A stretch of DNA of 64,000 nt, taken from positions 184,963,496 to 185,027,495 of the forward strand of contig OY986436.1 in assembly GCA_963920525.1 (NCBI GenBank). Reading direction: 5' to 3'. This DNA comes from Dichetophora obliterata. Its lineage: Eukaryota > Arthropoda > Insecta > Diptera > Sciomyzidae. Shown in pieces: positions 47,761 through 58,453 of the stretch (positions are counted from its first letter, which is position 1; each line of letters begins with the position of its first letter). Under the pieces are notes generated by a model. That model had not been told where the DNA came from. It made no database searches and was given only the letters and a program-made list of their open reading frames with translations. Both the position numbers and the translations under genes were made by a program.

Positions 47761-48717
47761 AAGATAAATTCGGTTTTTGATTTTTTTTTCTCGATGCTTC
47801 GAGAGGTTAGAAGTGAAAAGCGATTGCAACCAGGTAACTTTTTGTGTAAATATACCACTCGATGGTATTCAAATTGTTGCTCTCCTGGTCTACTTTTGTG
47901 AAACCTCTTTTGAATATTTCAAACTCATTACCGCAATGAATTTTTAGCCGGTTTTTTACTATTTTAACTTGGAATGAATCCAAGTTAACTTATATTGTCA
48001 AAAAATATGTTTTTTTATAAAATTTTGTGTGGAAATTGATTATGAAAAAAAATACTACATCAAAATTGGTAAAGTGTTCAGTTTTTAAACTGTAACATTG
48101 TTATTTCTTGAAAATAGAATTACAAATCATGTACCAATGCAAAGCTTTTTTAAAATAACTTTTACCAACTTCAATGCTAACTTTTGCTAGCGTGGTTCCA
48201 AGCATCCTCATTAGATTTTTTAATAATAGTCAAATTTTATTTTTTTATCTTAATATATTTCAGTATTGCAAATGTGGCAAAGACTAACTTTAAGTTAACT
48301 TAATTTCATTTAGTTCGAATATAAAAAGAAATTGTCTACACCTGCAGCTATGCCTTGCAAGTAGCACTTGCTAATCTAAAACCATCGATGAACACATTAT
48401 TTTTAAATGATGCCCTCAGCAAAGAAGGAAAAGAAGGAAGACAGAAAGAAAAAAAAAAAAATATAAACAAATTGAAATGTGCGGCTTGAAAGACAAAATC
48501 CTTTTCTTGTAGCTACAAAAAAAAAATTTTACTCAAAACCAAAACCTAATTACGTTCTACAGCCTGAATACGTGGAATTGGCCCTATTATTACGATTATG
48601 CAACAACCCAAGAATTAGGCAGCTGATAAGCAGCACCACCACCACCAGCAGCAGCAGAAGCAGTAGTTTGCAAACTTAGCTACCACAAGGCGATACACTT
48701 CAATATGCTTCACTTAC
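47761..48717. other. ds intron sequence next to the exon
   Basis: No element recognised. CAC/CAG-rich triplets at about 48632-48665 lie 50-90 bases inside the intron. Short frames only. Confidence 0.5.
48709..48717 (-). other. ds: 5' splice site ending ds coding exon 1
   Basis: On the minus strand the exon ends ...TTAAAG and the intron begins GTAAGTGAA at 48717, a near-perfect consensus donor in phase 0 after the Lys of ILK. In Drosophila Ds the protein continues here into the sixth cadherin repeat, so the junction falls where homology requires it. Confidence 0.9.
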
Positions 48718-50574
48718 CTTTAATATACATCTACCGACCGGTTCATTCTCCGCCACCGACACGTTGTAGAAGCTCTGATCGAATATCGGCTCGTTGTCGT
48801 TTACATCGTGTATAGTGACAAGTACCGTGGCCGTGGATGAGAGCGGCGAGTGTCCGTTGTCCTTAGCGATGACCGTAAGCTGGGGAACCGGTTCCGTTTC
48901 ACAATCGATATGCGCGCGCGTTGTAATCAAGCCCGTATGTGCATCCACCTGAAACCACTGCGAATGGGTTTCGGGTGTTTCGGCTAGCGAGTAGATGACC
49001 GCCGAATTATTACCCTCATCGCGATCAACGGCAACAACTTGGAGTACAGAGGTACCCGGATCGGCAACCTCCATGACATTTGCATGGTAGACGTCACGCT
49101 CAAACTCAGGCGCATTGTCATTAATGTCGGTGACTCGCAAGTAAATTGTCTTGGAAGCATGTAAGGGCGGATTGCCGTTGTCCGTGGCCACCACGCTTAG
49201 AGTGTAGTTGGGTTGGGACTCACGATCTAGTGGCAGTGAAACGATCACCAAGTATATGATGTTGTCACGCGTCGTGAGACCAAAGTGACCATCACCACCA
49301 TTGAGCGTGACATTGACATTGGAATACTCGGTTTTGGAGTCAGGATCATTGACAGAGATGCGTGCTACAAACTCGCCCGCTTTTGCTGACTCAGATATTT
49401 TGGGCGTGGCATCGTCGCTGAGAAAGATGACATTGATTGTTGGTTGATTGTCGTTGACGTCTGTGACGCGTATGGAAACAAAGGCAGTGGTTTCCAAAGG
49501 TTGCTCACCGTGGTCCTTAGCCATTACAACCAGTTCATGCAGCTCTTTAGTCTCAAAGTCCAGTGGCTTGTTAACGGATATGAGACCAGTCTGAGCATCA
49601 ATGCGAAACATTTTCTCCTTGTCACTCTGACGTCGATTGATGGCATACTCAACTAGACCATTCTCTTCGGCGTCCGTGTCCGAGGCGTAGACCTGCAGGA
49701 CGCTTGTTCCCAATGTCGCATTTTCTGGCACGGTGGCAAAGTAGCGACTCTGATTAAAGATGGGTTGATTGTCGTTGACATCCTGAATCGTAATGTTAAC
49801 CAACATCTGACCACGTAGAGGTGGACTGCCACCGTCGAGTGCCTCGATTAGCAAACTGTACGCTGGCGTTGTCTCACGATCAAGAAAGCCGTTAATCTGG
49901 AGATCCAGATACAGGACGCCGTCAAGCTCACGATGCGACGACAAACGAAACGCATTGTCTACGTTGCCCGACACGATGTTGTAGCGCTGCGTATTATAAC
50001 GACCGAGATCGAGATCACGCGCCGGATGCAGCGTGCGTTTGACGTCACGCGGTGTATTTTCGGGAAACTCGATATGCATTACGGGTTGCGGAAAGGTCGG
50101 CGCGTTGTCATTTTCGTCCAGCACACGCACCAGCACACGCACATTTTCACCACTAATCGGTATGGCCGCAAGGCTATAAGAGGCGCGAGTCTCGCGATCA
50201 AGTCGTACTTTAGTCCTGATCTCACCCGTCTTCTGATCAATGGCGAGATCGCTATCGACGCTGCTGCCAGCAACTGTAAAGATCAGATAGGGCGGCCCGC
50301 TATCAACACCGTGTATGAATTCTCCAATAAAACCGATCTGATGGCCGATTGGCACGCCCTCCGACACCTCCAGCTTGCGCACTTGTTCTGCGCTGCCAGA
50401 TGGCGCTGAGCAGAGCAGCAGAAATGCACAGACTGCGGCTAATATGCATGGTGAGTAGGGCGGATATATAAGGCGCTCGAGTTCATCGATCCATCGTCGG
50501 CGGCAGCGATGATAATGCGTGTAGATCGTTTGCGGCGACGCTGTTGCGTGGCATAATTTTTGTTGTGGCGTCAT
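48718..50574 (-). CDS. ds: dachsous, first coding exon (signal sequence and cadherin repeats 1-5)
   Basis: Atypical cadherin; the family acts at the cell surface as the ligand of Fat, tuned by Four-jointed, in Hippo growth control and planar polarity. The exon encodes 619 codons. A basic N-terminus precedes a hydrophobic stretch at residues 43-55, with likely signal cleavage near residue 62. Five complete extracellular cadherin repeats follow, ended by the calcium-linker motifs DENDNAP (153-159), DVNDNQP (265-271), DVNDNQP (372-378), DINDNAP (483-489) and DVNDNEP (590-596); repeat 6 then starts. LDRE-type motifs recur at about 125, 231, 338 and 449. Several N-glycosylation sequons are visible (for example 260, 274, 285, 456, 604). 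From about residue 66 on it matches my memory of Drosophila Dachsous closely; the N-terminal 60 residues do not, as expected for a signal region. Start chosen at ATG 50574, in a good fly context (CAAAATG). The frame reads 5 more codons beyond the donor before a stop, which are intronic. The full protein exceeds 3,000 residues in Drosophila, so most of the gene lies outside. Confidence 0.96.
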
Positions 50575-50640
50575 TTTGCTGTTGAGGTGGTCGCTTAAAC
50601 TCCTTTCGTTCGCAAAGCACTGAAAAGGAGCCCGATAAGC
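50575..50640 (-). other. ds: Probable 5' UTR and possible upstream splice acceptor of ds exon
   Basis: Just upstream of the ATG the minus strand reads CTCCTTTTCAG with the AG at 50621-50620, a plausible 3' splice site. It would leave a leader of about 45 bases in this exon. Non-coding leader exons farther upstream could not be recognised. Confidence 0.35.
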
Positions 50641-53330
50641 TACCTTAATCTAATTTTTTCTAAACTTTGCTGGAATTTCTAGCATTTTTGCAGCATTAGT
50701 TTGCTCGATAAGCACCGCTTAGTTTATAAGTCGTCATAGTTTATAAGCGGCATTTCAGTCTGTGAAAAAGAGGTGGAGAAAGAGAAGAGAAGAAAATAAA
50801 ACATTTAATATGGGAAAAATTTTCGAAAAGATATATGTATAAAAAATGCTTTAATTTATTCACGCTTTATCAGTATGTAAAACAATATCAAGTTCGTTGC
50901 TGAAGTCTTTTGTTTTATACAGGTAGCGGATACAGCTGCTAAGCGTTGCCCGAATAAAAGCTTTCAGAATAGCTTAAATTAATCATAAGTTGAAATTTTT
51001 TTTCACATTATTAATATCGATATATGGACCGTGAAGCCGTAACAGCAGCCACAAATTAAACTTTAATTTTCTTGTTTTCTTTTTATTTTACATTGGAAAA
51101 AGTTCGTGTCTTTTAAAATGTTTGATTTTAAAAAATTGAATTTGTTTTATGCGTTTTCTTATAATAAGGTTTATTTATACTGTATGTATGAATAGCTTAT
51201 TATTTCTTCCTAACCGTATTGTTGTTGTTCTTTTTTTCATCATATTATCGAAATTGTATAACATTGAAAATCATTTCCTAGATTATATCAACGAGTATAC
51301 AAAGCAAGTTTTTATTTTAAACCTAATCAAAACAACATAAAATTCTTCAAGTCTTAAATGGTTTTGTTACAGAAGACGAGGTGATTAATTTTATGTTTGG
51401 TTCAACCTGTTATCTGTTGGTATCCATTAAATTTTACGTTGATTTTTCTCGTAAATTATACCACCGTTCTTAAGTATAAGAGGAATAATTTTACTATTTA
51501 ATATCATGTTTTCATAAAAACCTATCCAGCAAACGCCAGTTTTACGTTACAAAGTAACGCTAAGATTTTGTTGTGTGTACATAAAAACTAGGATACAAAA
51601 CAATCTGTGAAGGTTATGAATCTTAGGCCAAGGTAATTTTGGGAGGAATCACATATTGAAAGCACTAAAAAAGGGCCTTACTTAAGTTATGCTACAATAA
51701 CTGTGAAGTAAGCTGAATTTGGTTTATGGTGGAGAGGTCAATATGGTTATCACAAAAAAAAACTGCCAGACGCCTTGACTGGAAATTCTAGCAACTTCGA
51801 AAATAATACAAAGCTTTCCTGACGTGAGCTCTAAAGGAAACAAATGTATGAACTGATTCTATTAATTTTTCTCCCTACAAAAAAATTAAGAAAAATGTTG
51901 AATATAGTTTATATTTCCCCAAATGAGCACCTAGATGCGTTAAATTTATAAGCAACTCTTAACACTTTTTTACCCCCAAAAATTTCTTCTGAGCATAAGA
52001 TTCTTTTATCTACATAACTTTCTTCGAGAGTGGATGTGTTGCCACTTAAAATTATGAATTTTTCCTCCTGAATGGTTCTTATGAGATTCAAATGTGTCAC
52101 TAGCTCCTTTTGTTTTCACCTCCAGCATTTTCTTTAAACATTTGATACTAACCTTGCTGAGGGTCCCACTACAAAACGTAGAAAATATTCAAAATAATTC
52201 TTAGCTCACCGTTTTGACCGTAAGAGAGGTCTTATGTATTAAAAAGTCCCTGTATTTTCTTATCAAAAATATTTCTTATAAAAATACACATTTTCCATCC
52301 AACACCCTTGTAAAGTGATGCCACCACGAAAAATCCACAACAGAGCGTAACCTATTCTAAAATTTTCGACATTACTAGTATTTTTTATACTACTACACGT
52401 CCAGTTGCTTGAACTTCCCTGGCAAGGTGTCTAGCAGTCTGATTTTCTATTTTAAGCAAATTGACTTTGCTAACATATATTAAATTCAAATTTGCGACTT
52501 TGATGTAATTGGACATATTTTTGGTGATTTAAAAAGGTGATTTCTTATCGGTAAAATATCTTCGACCTAAGATTTATAAACTCTAAAACCTGTTATATAT
52601 CCTAAAATTTATGCAAACCTACGCATGTACTAAATCTTATCTTAAATCAATATTTTTAAAATAATTTATTTTTACTTTATTTTAAAATTTCATAAGAAAT
52701 GAAAACATTATTTTTGCCTTTTTTGGCTCAACTATTGGTAGTAGAGGTCATCTTCTAAAAGTTGTGCTTGAAAGGGTAAAAAACTTTAAGAACACTTAAA
52801 TTTTTCATTCTTTTTCTAAAAACTACCCAATAAGAAATTTTTTTATGGTTTATCAACAGCTAAAATTCACACTCTTATGTATAAAAAACATGTATTAAAT
52901 TATGAAAACCAATTATTATATCTTATTTATTTTAATAAAGCAAAAAGTCGGAGCAATAGAATATATTTAAAATCTCTCTTTTTGATTTTTAAATGTACTC
53001 TAAAAAGTTTAATAAACTTTAAAAAGCTTTTTTATTTAGCACTAGATTTACCACATCAGTCAAAATGACTGATTTTACAAATTTATTTTCAAATTCCTAC
53101 TTCACATTGATTTGTTTTTTACCGATTGTCATTTTTTCTGAGAACAGTCATTTTGACTGCAGTTTGGAGATTAGAGTGGGGCGATTAGTATGGAAGGAAA
53201 ACAGTGTTAATGGGGGCTTCGCGTTTCTGATTCTTGGGATTGTACTGAGCAAAAAAGTCCACTCGACCAACGTCTACGGTGAAAATCGAGCTTCCGGATT
53301 TTGACTTGCAGTTTTTTCTCAGACTTTTGT
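50641..53330. other. AT-rich sequence upstream of the ds ATG, no gene seen
   Basis: Short scattered frames only. Two small palindromes with arms of 8 and 6 bases occur at 53055-53073 and 53145-53159; their cores, CAGTCAAAATGACTG and CAGTCATTTTGACTG, are reverse complements of each other. No protein similarity recognised. Non-coding ds leader exons or a promoter could lie here but show no signature I can support. Confidence 0.6.
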
Positions 53331-53340
53331 CACGTTTTTT

Positions 53341-53446
53341 TTTTTTTATATTTTTGCCTATTACAGCTAAACCATTGAGATTTTCGATCCAATACTAAGA
53401 CAAAAATCTCAATGGTTTGGCTACTATAGGCCAAAATATCCAAAAA
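53341..53446. repeat. Hairpin with 16-bp perfect stem, extended to about 45 bp
   Basis: AAACCATTGAGATTTT (53369-53384) pairs with 53403-53418; imperfect pairing extends outward through CCTATTACAGCTAA / TTGGCTACTATAGG and A/T runs. An 18-base loop. Confidence 0.8.
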
Positions 53447-53659
53447 AAAAAAAACTAGACCATGCGTTTCGACAAACAATCGAACACCAATGAATATTGA
53501 AATAAATGAAGAAGCAACTAGAACAGATGGCAACCTTTGATAGAGTTGATGGCGGTGATCTAAAATGGCCTCCTGCTTTGAAGTGTCATATGATTAGCAG
53601 CCATGCAATTCATAAGAATGAATTAGAGGATCTGCACATTCATATGCTAGATTAAACAG

Positions 53660-53790
53660 TGAGTTGATCACTGCTTAATCACTCAAAGACTACTGATGAG
53701 GAATATGTAGCGATTTCCGAAACAGACTGTCTAGTCAGCTAAGTGATTGACTCTATACAGAGTTGTTGTTGTTGTTGTTGTTGTTGCCTT
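53660..53790 (+). repeat. Dispersed repeat ending in a GTT microsatellite (copy 2)
   Basis: Shares ATTGACTCTATACAG and a (GTT)n-GCC tail with 1680-1782. Upstream words (CTTAATCACTCAA, CTACTGATGAGG, GTAGCGATTT) are better preserved here. Confidence 0.6.
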
Positions 53791-54639
53791 CTTGAAAACT
53801 CACTTGATCTAAAGCTCACATTCTTAATTCATTATTGTGTTTGTTTTGTTTAATTATGAAAAAATGGTATATATATTAAAAAATTACTTTATTTAATTTT
53901 AATAACTTATTTTAACGGTAATTGTTACGATGACATAAATTTGCCTGGTTTTTTTTTATACTTTTGAAAAAGTCCTGCATAACAGCATTATAAAAAAATG
54001 TTGGTAAACAATTTTTAAAATTTGTAATCAAAAATTTAATTTTTTACATATATTCTGAAAATAAATATATTCTTCTTAAACTGTTGTAGTAGATCGGCAT
54101 TCTTCAGTTATTAATTGTTGTTATTGGGCTTCAGCCAAACAACAATTCTTCTCAAATTTAAAAAAAAAACCGTTATAATGACATCAAACTTTTGGCGATA
54201 TCCCAAAAAATATAGACTTTCTCAATGCATAACAATGCATTCTTGTATGAACAGTCGTTGATTAATAAAATTAACGGTAATTTTCTTTTCTTTTCAGAAA
54301 TATGACATTAAAATTCTTGCGATATCTCAAAACTATAGATTTTCTCAGTATAACTTATAAGCCTCAGAATGAGAAAAAAACGATTGAAATTTCATGTTTT
54401 GACTTCTTTGCAAACAGTTTCTATCATTAAAAATCATGGGCCACCTACCCCCCTATATGATTATTGTGATGAAAACTAATTTGCTTAAAATGTTGTTATG
54501 TTTTTTGCAATGTGCTATGTCTTAAAAACTAATTTATGTGAAAAACATTTTCAAATATAGCTTAAAAAATAATTCTGTGAAAAATATTTCAAATTATTCC
54601 AAAGATATATATATAAATCTATGTTTTAATCTATTTTCT
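53791..54639. other. AT-rich spacer, possible degenerate Helitron 3' part
   Basis: 54450-54600 repeats AATTTATGTGAAAAA-type words seen in the Helitron 3' half, but no CTAG end can be fixed. Confidence 0.4.
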
Positions 54640-55437
54640 TATCTATATAATCATAGTTATAGTTATAGTAGAATTTGTCCTGACCCAATTGATTTTGTGA
54701 ATTTGTAAAAGTGTAAATTGACCTTCGAACAAAACACATGCTAGACGTTTCCGTTTGAAACATCAATGCATGACGGTCAAAATTTTCTGATATATACAGC
54801 ATCTTTATTGATGTATAGTATTGCCCGACAGACGTTGTCCTGCCGAAGACCACCTTACTGCGATATACGAATTTTCATGCTGTCCGGAAAAAAAAATTTA
54901 TATATTCGCCATTTTTAGTACAGTTGCCGAAAGTAGCCGTATGAACTAAATTATCAAATTTTAGTCTAATACAACCAAAATCGTTCGAAGTATAACATTT
55001 TTGATTAGTTCTGGGCGGTAGTGGGGGTGTGGCAAAATTTTTTCACTTAAACCATCTCATACTCGAAACAATAGAATGCCAGAATTTCAGCTCAATTGAG
55101 CTTAAACCTAGTGCGCTTTGCTTTACTCCAAGCTTATCCCCCGAAAAGTGAACTTAACTCAAGTGGGTCATGCCCATTTTTAGTAAAGTTAGCGAAAGTA
55201 ACCATACAACGTAGATTACCAAATACTAGTCTCATACGACCAAAATCGTTTGAAATATAGCATTTTTTGAAAAAAGTGGGCATGAAAAGTAGACGTGGCA
55301 ATTCTATCATAGCATATTACGATAAAGTTGGAATAACAAATCGTTTGATACCTATATCGTGTTAATCGGTTCAGTGGATCTTGCGTGATTGTCAAACATC
55401 CGTGCAGTGTCATAACGCTTTTATATATTCGTATAGA
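54640..55437 (-). mobile_element. Partial Helitron related to copies A/B
   Basis: Minus strand starts A/TCTATACGAATATATAAAAG at 55437 and carries the family phrases: AACCGATT-like block, GGGCGTGGC-like blocks, AACCATCTC..ACTCGAAAC, GTACAGTTGCCGAAAGTAGCC and GACAGACGTTGTCC. Clearly older than A/B (many substitutions, deletions). The 3' end is not found. Confidence 0.75.
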
Positions 55438-55444
55438 TAGACTA

Positions 55445-55867
55445 CACCAAAAAATATTTAGGATAAAATTACGAATAAAATCTTTGTAGAAATACAAACA
55501 GAGGCTATTCGTAGAATGTACAAATGTTTTGTACATAGTACAAATTTTTGTAGTGTTGGCCGCATGAAAAACATTTTTGAATTTGTAACTTTGTACATTC
55601 AACAAACTTTAGTTTGTAAAAATCTATAGTGTATAAATTTGTGAGCTGAACGAACATTGTTTGATAATATACAAAGCGGTGGCAGCAACGTACGTATCTT
55701 TGTAGATGAAACGAATGCGCTTGTAAAATATACAAATATTTCTTTGTACAATGTACAAACGGTCATTTGTATTATTCACAATGTCGTTCGTAGGCTGAAA
55801 AGAACAAACAGCTTTGTAGAATATAATAATTGTTTTGTATATAGTACGAAGGTTTTTTTTTTTGGTG
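55445..55867. mobile_element. TA-flanked MITE, 423 bp, made of short palindromes
   Basis: Ends CACCAAAAAA...TTTTTTTGGTG flanked by TA on both sides (55443-55444, 55868-55869). The interior repeats variants of TTTGTA-(4-6)-TACAAA (for example TTTGTACATAGTACAAA and TTTGTACAATGTACAAA). It keeps frames open on both strands by its symmetry; no real gene. Confidence 0.75.
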
Positions 55868-56930
55868 TAACACAATCTCAAGTGGGAAAAAGCTGGCTGG
55901 CAAGGCTGCAAAACATAATTAATGCAGATAACTAAATTCTGACAACTCCCCTCAAAACATTAACAAAGAAATTGAATTAACACTATAGATCTGCTCGCGT
56001 AGTCGAATGCAAACGAAATATTTCAAAAGTTTTTACTAGAAAGCGCTTGAAAAATGTTCGTTTACTGAGAGAGTTGTGTAATAGAGAGGAAATCACATTT
56101 TCTCTCCGTTCAAGTTTTTTAAAGTTTTTACAAGAAGAATTTCATGTTGTAAAAATATAAAAACTGTCAAATGGTAGATGTGTGTGTGTAGCAGCTGAGT
56201 TTTTTTAGATTTTCTTAGACATATTTGACATTTTTCATTATTTTACCAGAAAAGCGTTCGTTTACTTTTTAAAGTTAAAGTTAAATCTCTCTTAATTTTA
56301 TTACTTTTGACGTTTTTAATTTTTTTCACCAGAAAAGTACGCGAACAGACCTTATATGAAAGCAAGAATCTCCCTGAAAGTAAAGTTGGATTCACTGATC
56401 ACCTTCAGCATGTTTTGAAAGTTTTTTCATATGAAGTTTTCGCTCAGAGAGAAACATTTCTGCACATTTCTCAACTTGATTAACATTATTTTAAATCACA
56501 CAAAAACATGCTGAAGATTATCAGTGAATTCAGCTTAACTACACAACATGGCTGTCTTGTTATATTGAGAGAAGCTCTCTCGACAAAGAGAGAAAAGCTG
56601 TGTTTGCTGTAATATTGTGCTGCTGGTTGAATGTAGGCATCAAATAACATGCGTGATTTTGCAATAATTAAAGAATACATTTTTCGAAAAACTTGGTAAG
56701 CTATAACAATCTATATTATAATAGGTATCGAATAAAAAAAGAATTACCAAAATCGGTTAGGGGTTTTCGAGCTTATTCTGGATCAAATTTCGTGAGTCTC
56801 CTTTTATATAATAGTATAGATAACTTCGAAACTTGCTCGCTTGCAGTTTTCAATATAGCCTTCACTTTCTAATGCAGCGCACAATGTAAGATTTTAGCGA
56901 TTGAGCGCTCAAAACTATCAAATGCAAAGT
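55868..56930. other. AT-rich sequence with a short Helitron-like end
   Basis: At 56690-56820 an AACCCCTAACCGATTTTGG phrase (minus strand) and a terminal TCTATACTATTATATAAAAG near 56820 resemble the 5' end of another Helitron family. No gene. Confidence 0.4.
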
Positions 56931-57315
56931 ATCCCAGTAGCGGATGGAATATATTCCGAATATATGAAGCATCAGTTACCTTGTAATGACCACTTCTTCC
57001 GACTATATTACCTTACTATGCATAAAAGGCCTTACATTTAACATTGAATGAGACAGGAGGTAAGTGATCGCCTCCCTTCAGCATTACCTAGAAGTTATGG
57101 AGTAACATACTACTTGTATTGTATTAAGTTATTCGGATATTTGCAAAATCACTGCATTACTTATTCTTGTATGCTACATTACAGGTAATGAGGTATGAGT
57201 TAATTACTTCTGCTATATGCAGACGCATTACTTTTTGAAAAAGTAATGCTTCCTTACCTGGTAATTTATTCTGTATTAGTTCTATGGTAGCCACTGGCAA
57301 ATCCGCTGCTGGGAT
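56931..57315. mobile_element. 385-bp MITE with ATCCCAG ends
   Basis: TIR ATCCCAGTAGCGGAT pairs with the right end ATCCGCTGCTGGGAT (14 of 15). The interior is full of ATTAC/GTAAT words and holds a perfect palindrome at 57225-57249 (GCATTACTTTTT and its complement around one G). No target duplication identified. Confidence 0.75.
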
Positions 57316-58254
57316 GTAATCTAAATATTTTTTTACGATTCTAAATTCAAATTGTACGAATTCAGCGCAGGAATTGGAACTTTTTGTTCTCCATTTAACT
57401 TTATTTTAAAACTGTTATGTAAGTTTTCTGTTCAACACACTGTAACTGAAATCCAGAAACCTTATTCTTACAAAATTTATAATTTCGGTAAGCTTTTAAA
57501 ATTTCAAGCCAACTCAAGCCATGAACGAATTACGAGACAACAATATTTAATTTATGCTCCTTTTATCCATTGGTCGCCAGTTGAACACACTTTTGAATTA
57601 AATAAAAAATACCGATATTTTTTTTTTGTCTTTTTCGTGTGTTCCGATAATATGTTAAAAAAATTTACTTAAAAATTGTTAAAATAAGTAAAGAAACTAC
57701 TAAGTACGTTATAAGAGAGCAAAAAATTAAGTTTTTATTCAGTTTGTTGTTGTTAAAAAAAAATTTATTTTGATTTTGGGCAACACTACTAATACCTAAA
57801 TAATCTAAAAAATTTTGTTTTTGGCTTTTGCATTTTTGGAAAAATTGTACACTTATCTTGAGCTTTATAAATATTTTGGTAATTGTATCTTTTAAGATAC
57901 ATTGAATACCAAAAGGTTGAGAAAACTTGTGAAATTATAGTTAATACTTTTAAAACTTGCAAAGTGGTTAAAACTAATACACTTTTAATACAATAAAAAT
58001 GATGCGTTAAAAATTTTGATTTTTGCGCTAAGTTTGGAGCAAACCTACTGAGCGCCTTCCTGCTAGTCTAAAAATTTTAAAAGTCACATAGATTTTCAAC
58101 AAAATACAAAAAACCAAACGAAAATATCTTCATCCTTTCAAAGATTTCAGAATTTTGATCACCCAGGCAGCAAAACCATACACATTGCGGCGACTATTAA
58201 TATTTTCGTTTTTACTTCAATGTTTCTATCGAAGAATGCAGGTCCAATGAGTGT
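57316..58254. other. AT-rich spacer, nothing recognised
   Basis: A 106-codon frame at 57352-57672 (+) has ordinary composition but matches nothing I know and lacks supporting signals. Confidence 0.45.
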
Positions 58255-58453
58255 GGCTGAATTCCTAAATGTATTTATGCAATGCAGTAGTGTGTTTTAT
58301 TTAAAATTGGTGCTAAGTTCAATTACAAAAACTGCGCAACTCTGTTGATATTCTTAAAATAAATAGAGTTGCGCAGTTTTGGCTAATAAGCTTTGGACCA
58401 ATTCAAACTAAAACACACTGATGCATTGCATATATGCATTTTGGAACTCAGCC
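58255..58453. repeat. 199-bp foldback hairpin
   Basis: Arms of about 90 bp, the outer 60 at roughly 80 percent pairing (GGCTGAATTCC... against GGAACTCAGCC) and the inner 16 perfect (AAAACTGCGCAACTCT at 58328-58343 with 58365-58380), with a loop of 21 bases. It may be a foldback MITE or a hairpin-RNA template. Confidence 0.85.

Larger units (their letters stand above)
1..48717 (-). other. ds: Presumed large first coding intron of ds (at least 48.7 kb, transposon-filled)
   Basis: No cadherin-like reading frame occurs on the minus strand left of the donor at 48717, although ds should continue in that direction. The simplest reading is one intron that runs past the window edge. Every protein-like segment inside it belongs to a transposable element, apart from two speculative short frames at 20.7 and 21.4 kb. 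A scaffold misjoin is the main alternative. Confidence 0.7.

Noticed and set aside
49444..50409. Plus-strand frames of 70 and 158 codons over the ds exon
   Set aside because: Antisense shadows of the cadherin coding sequence.
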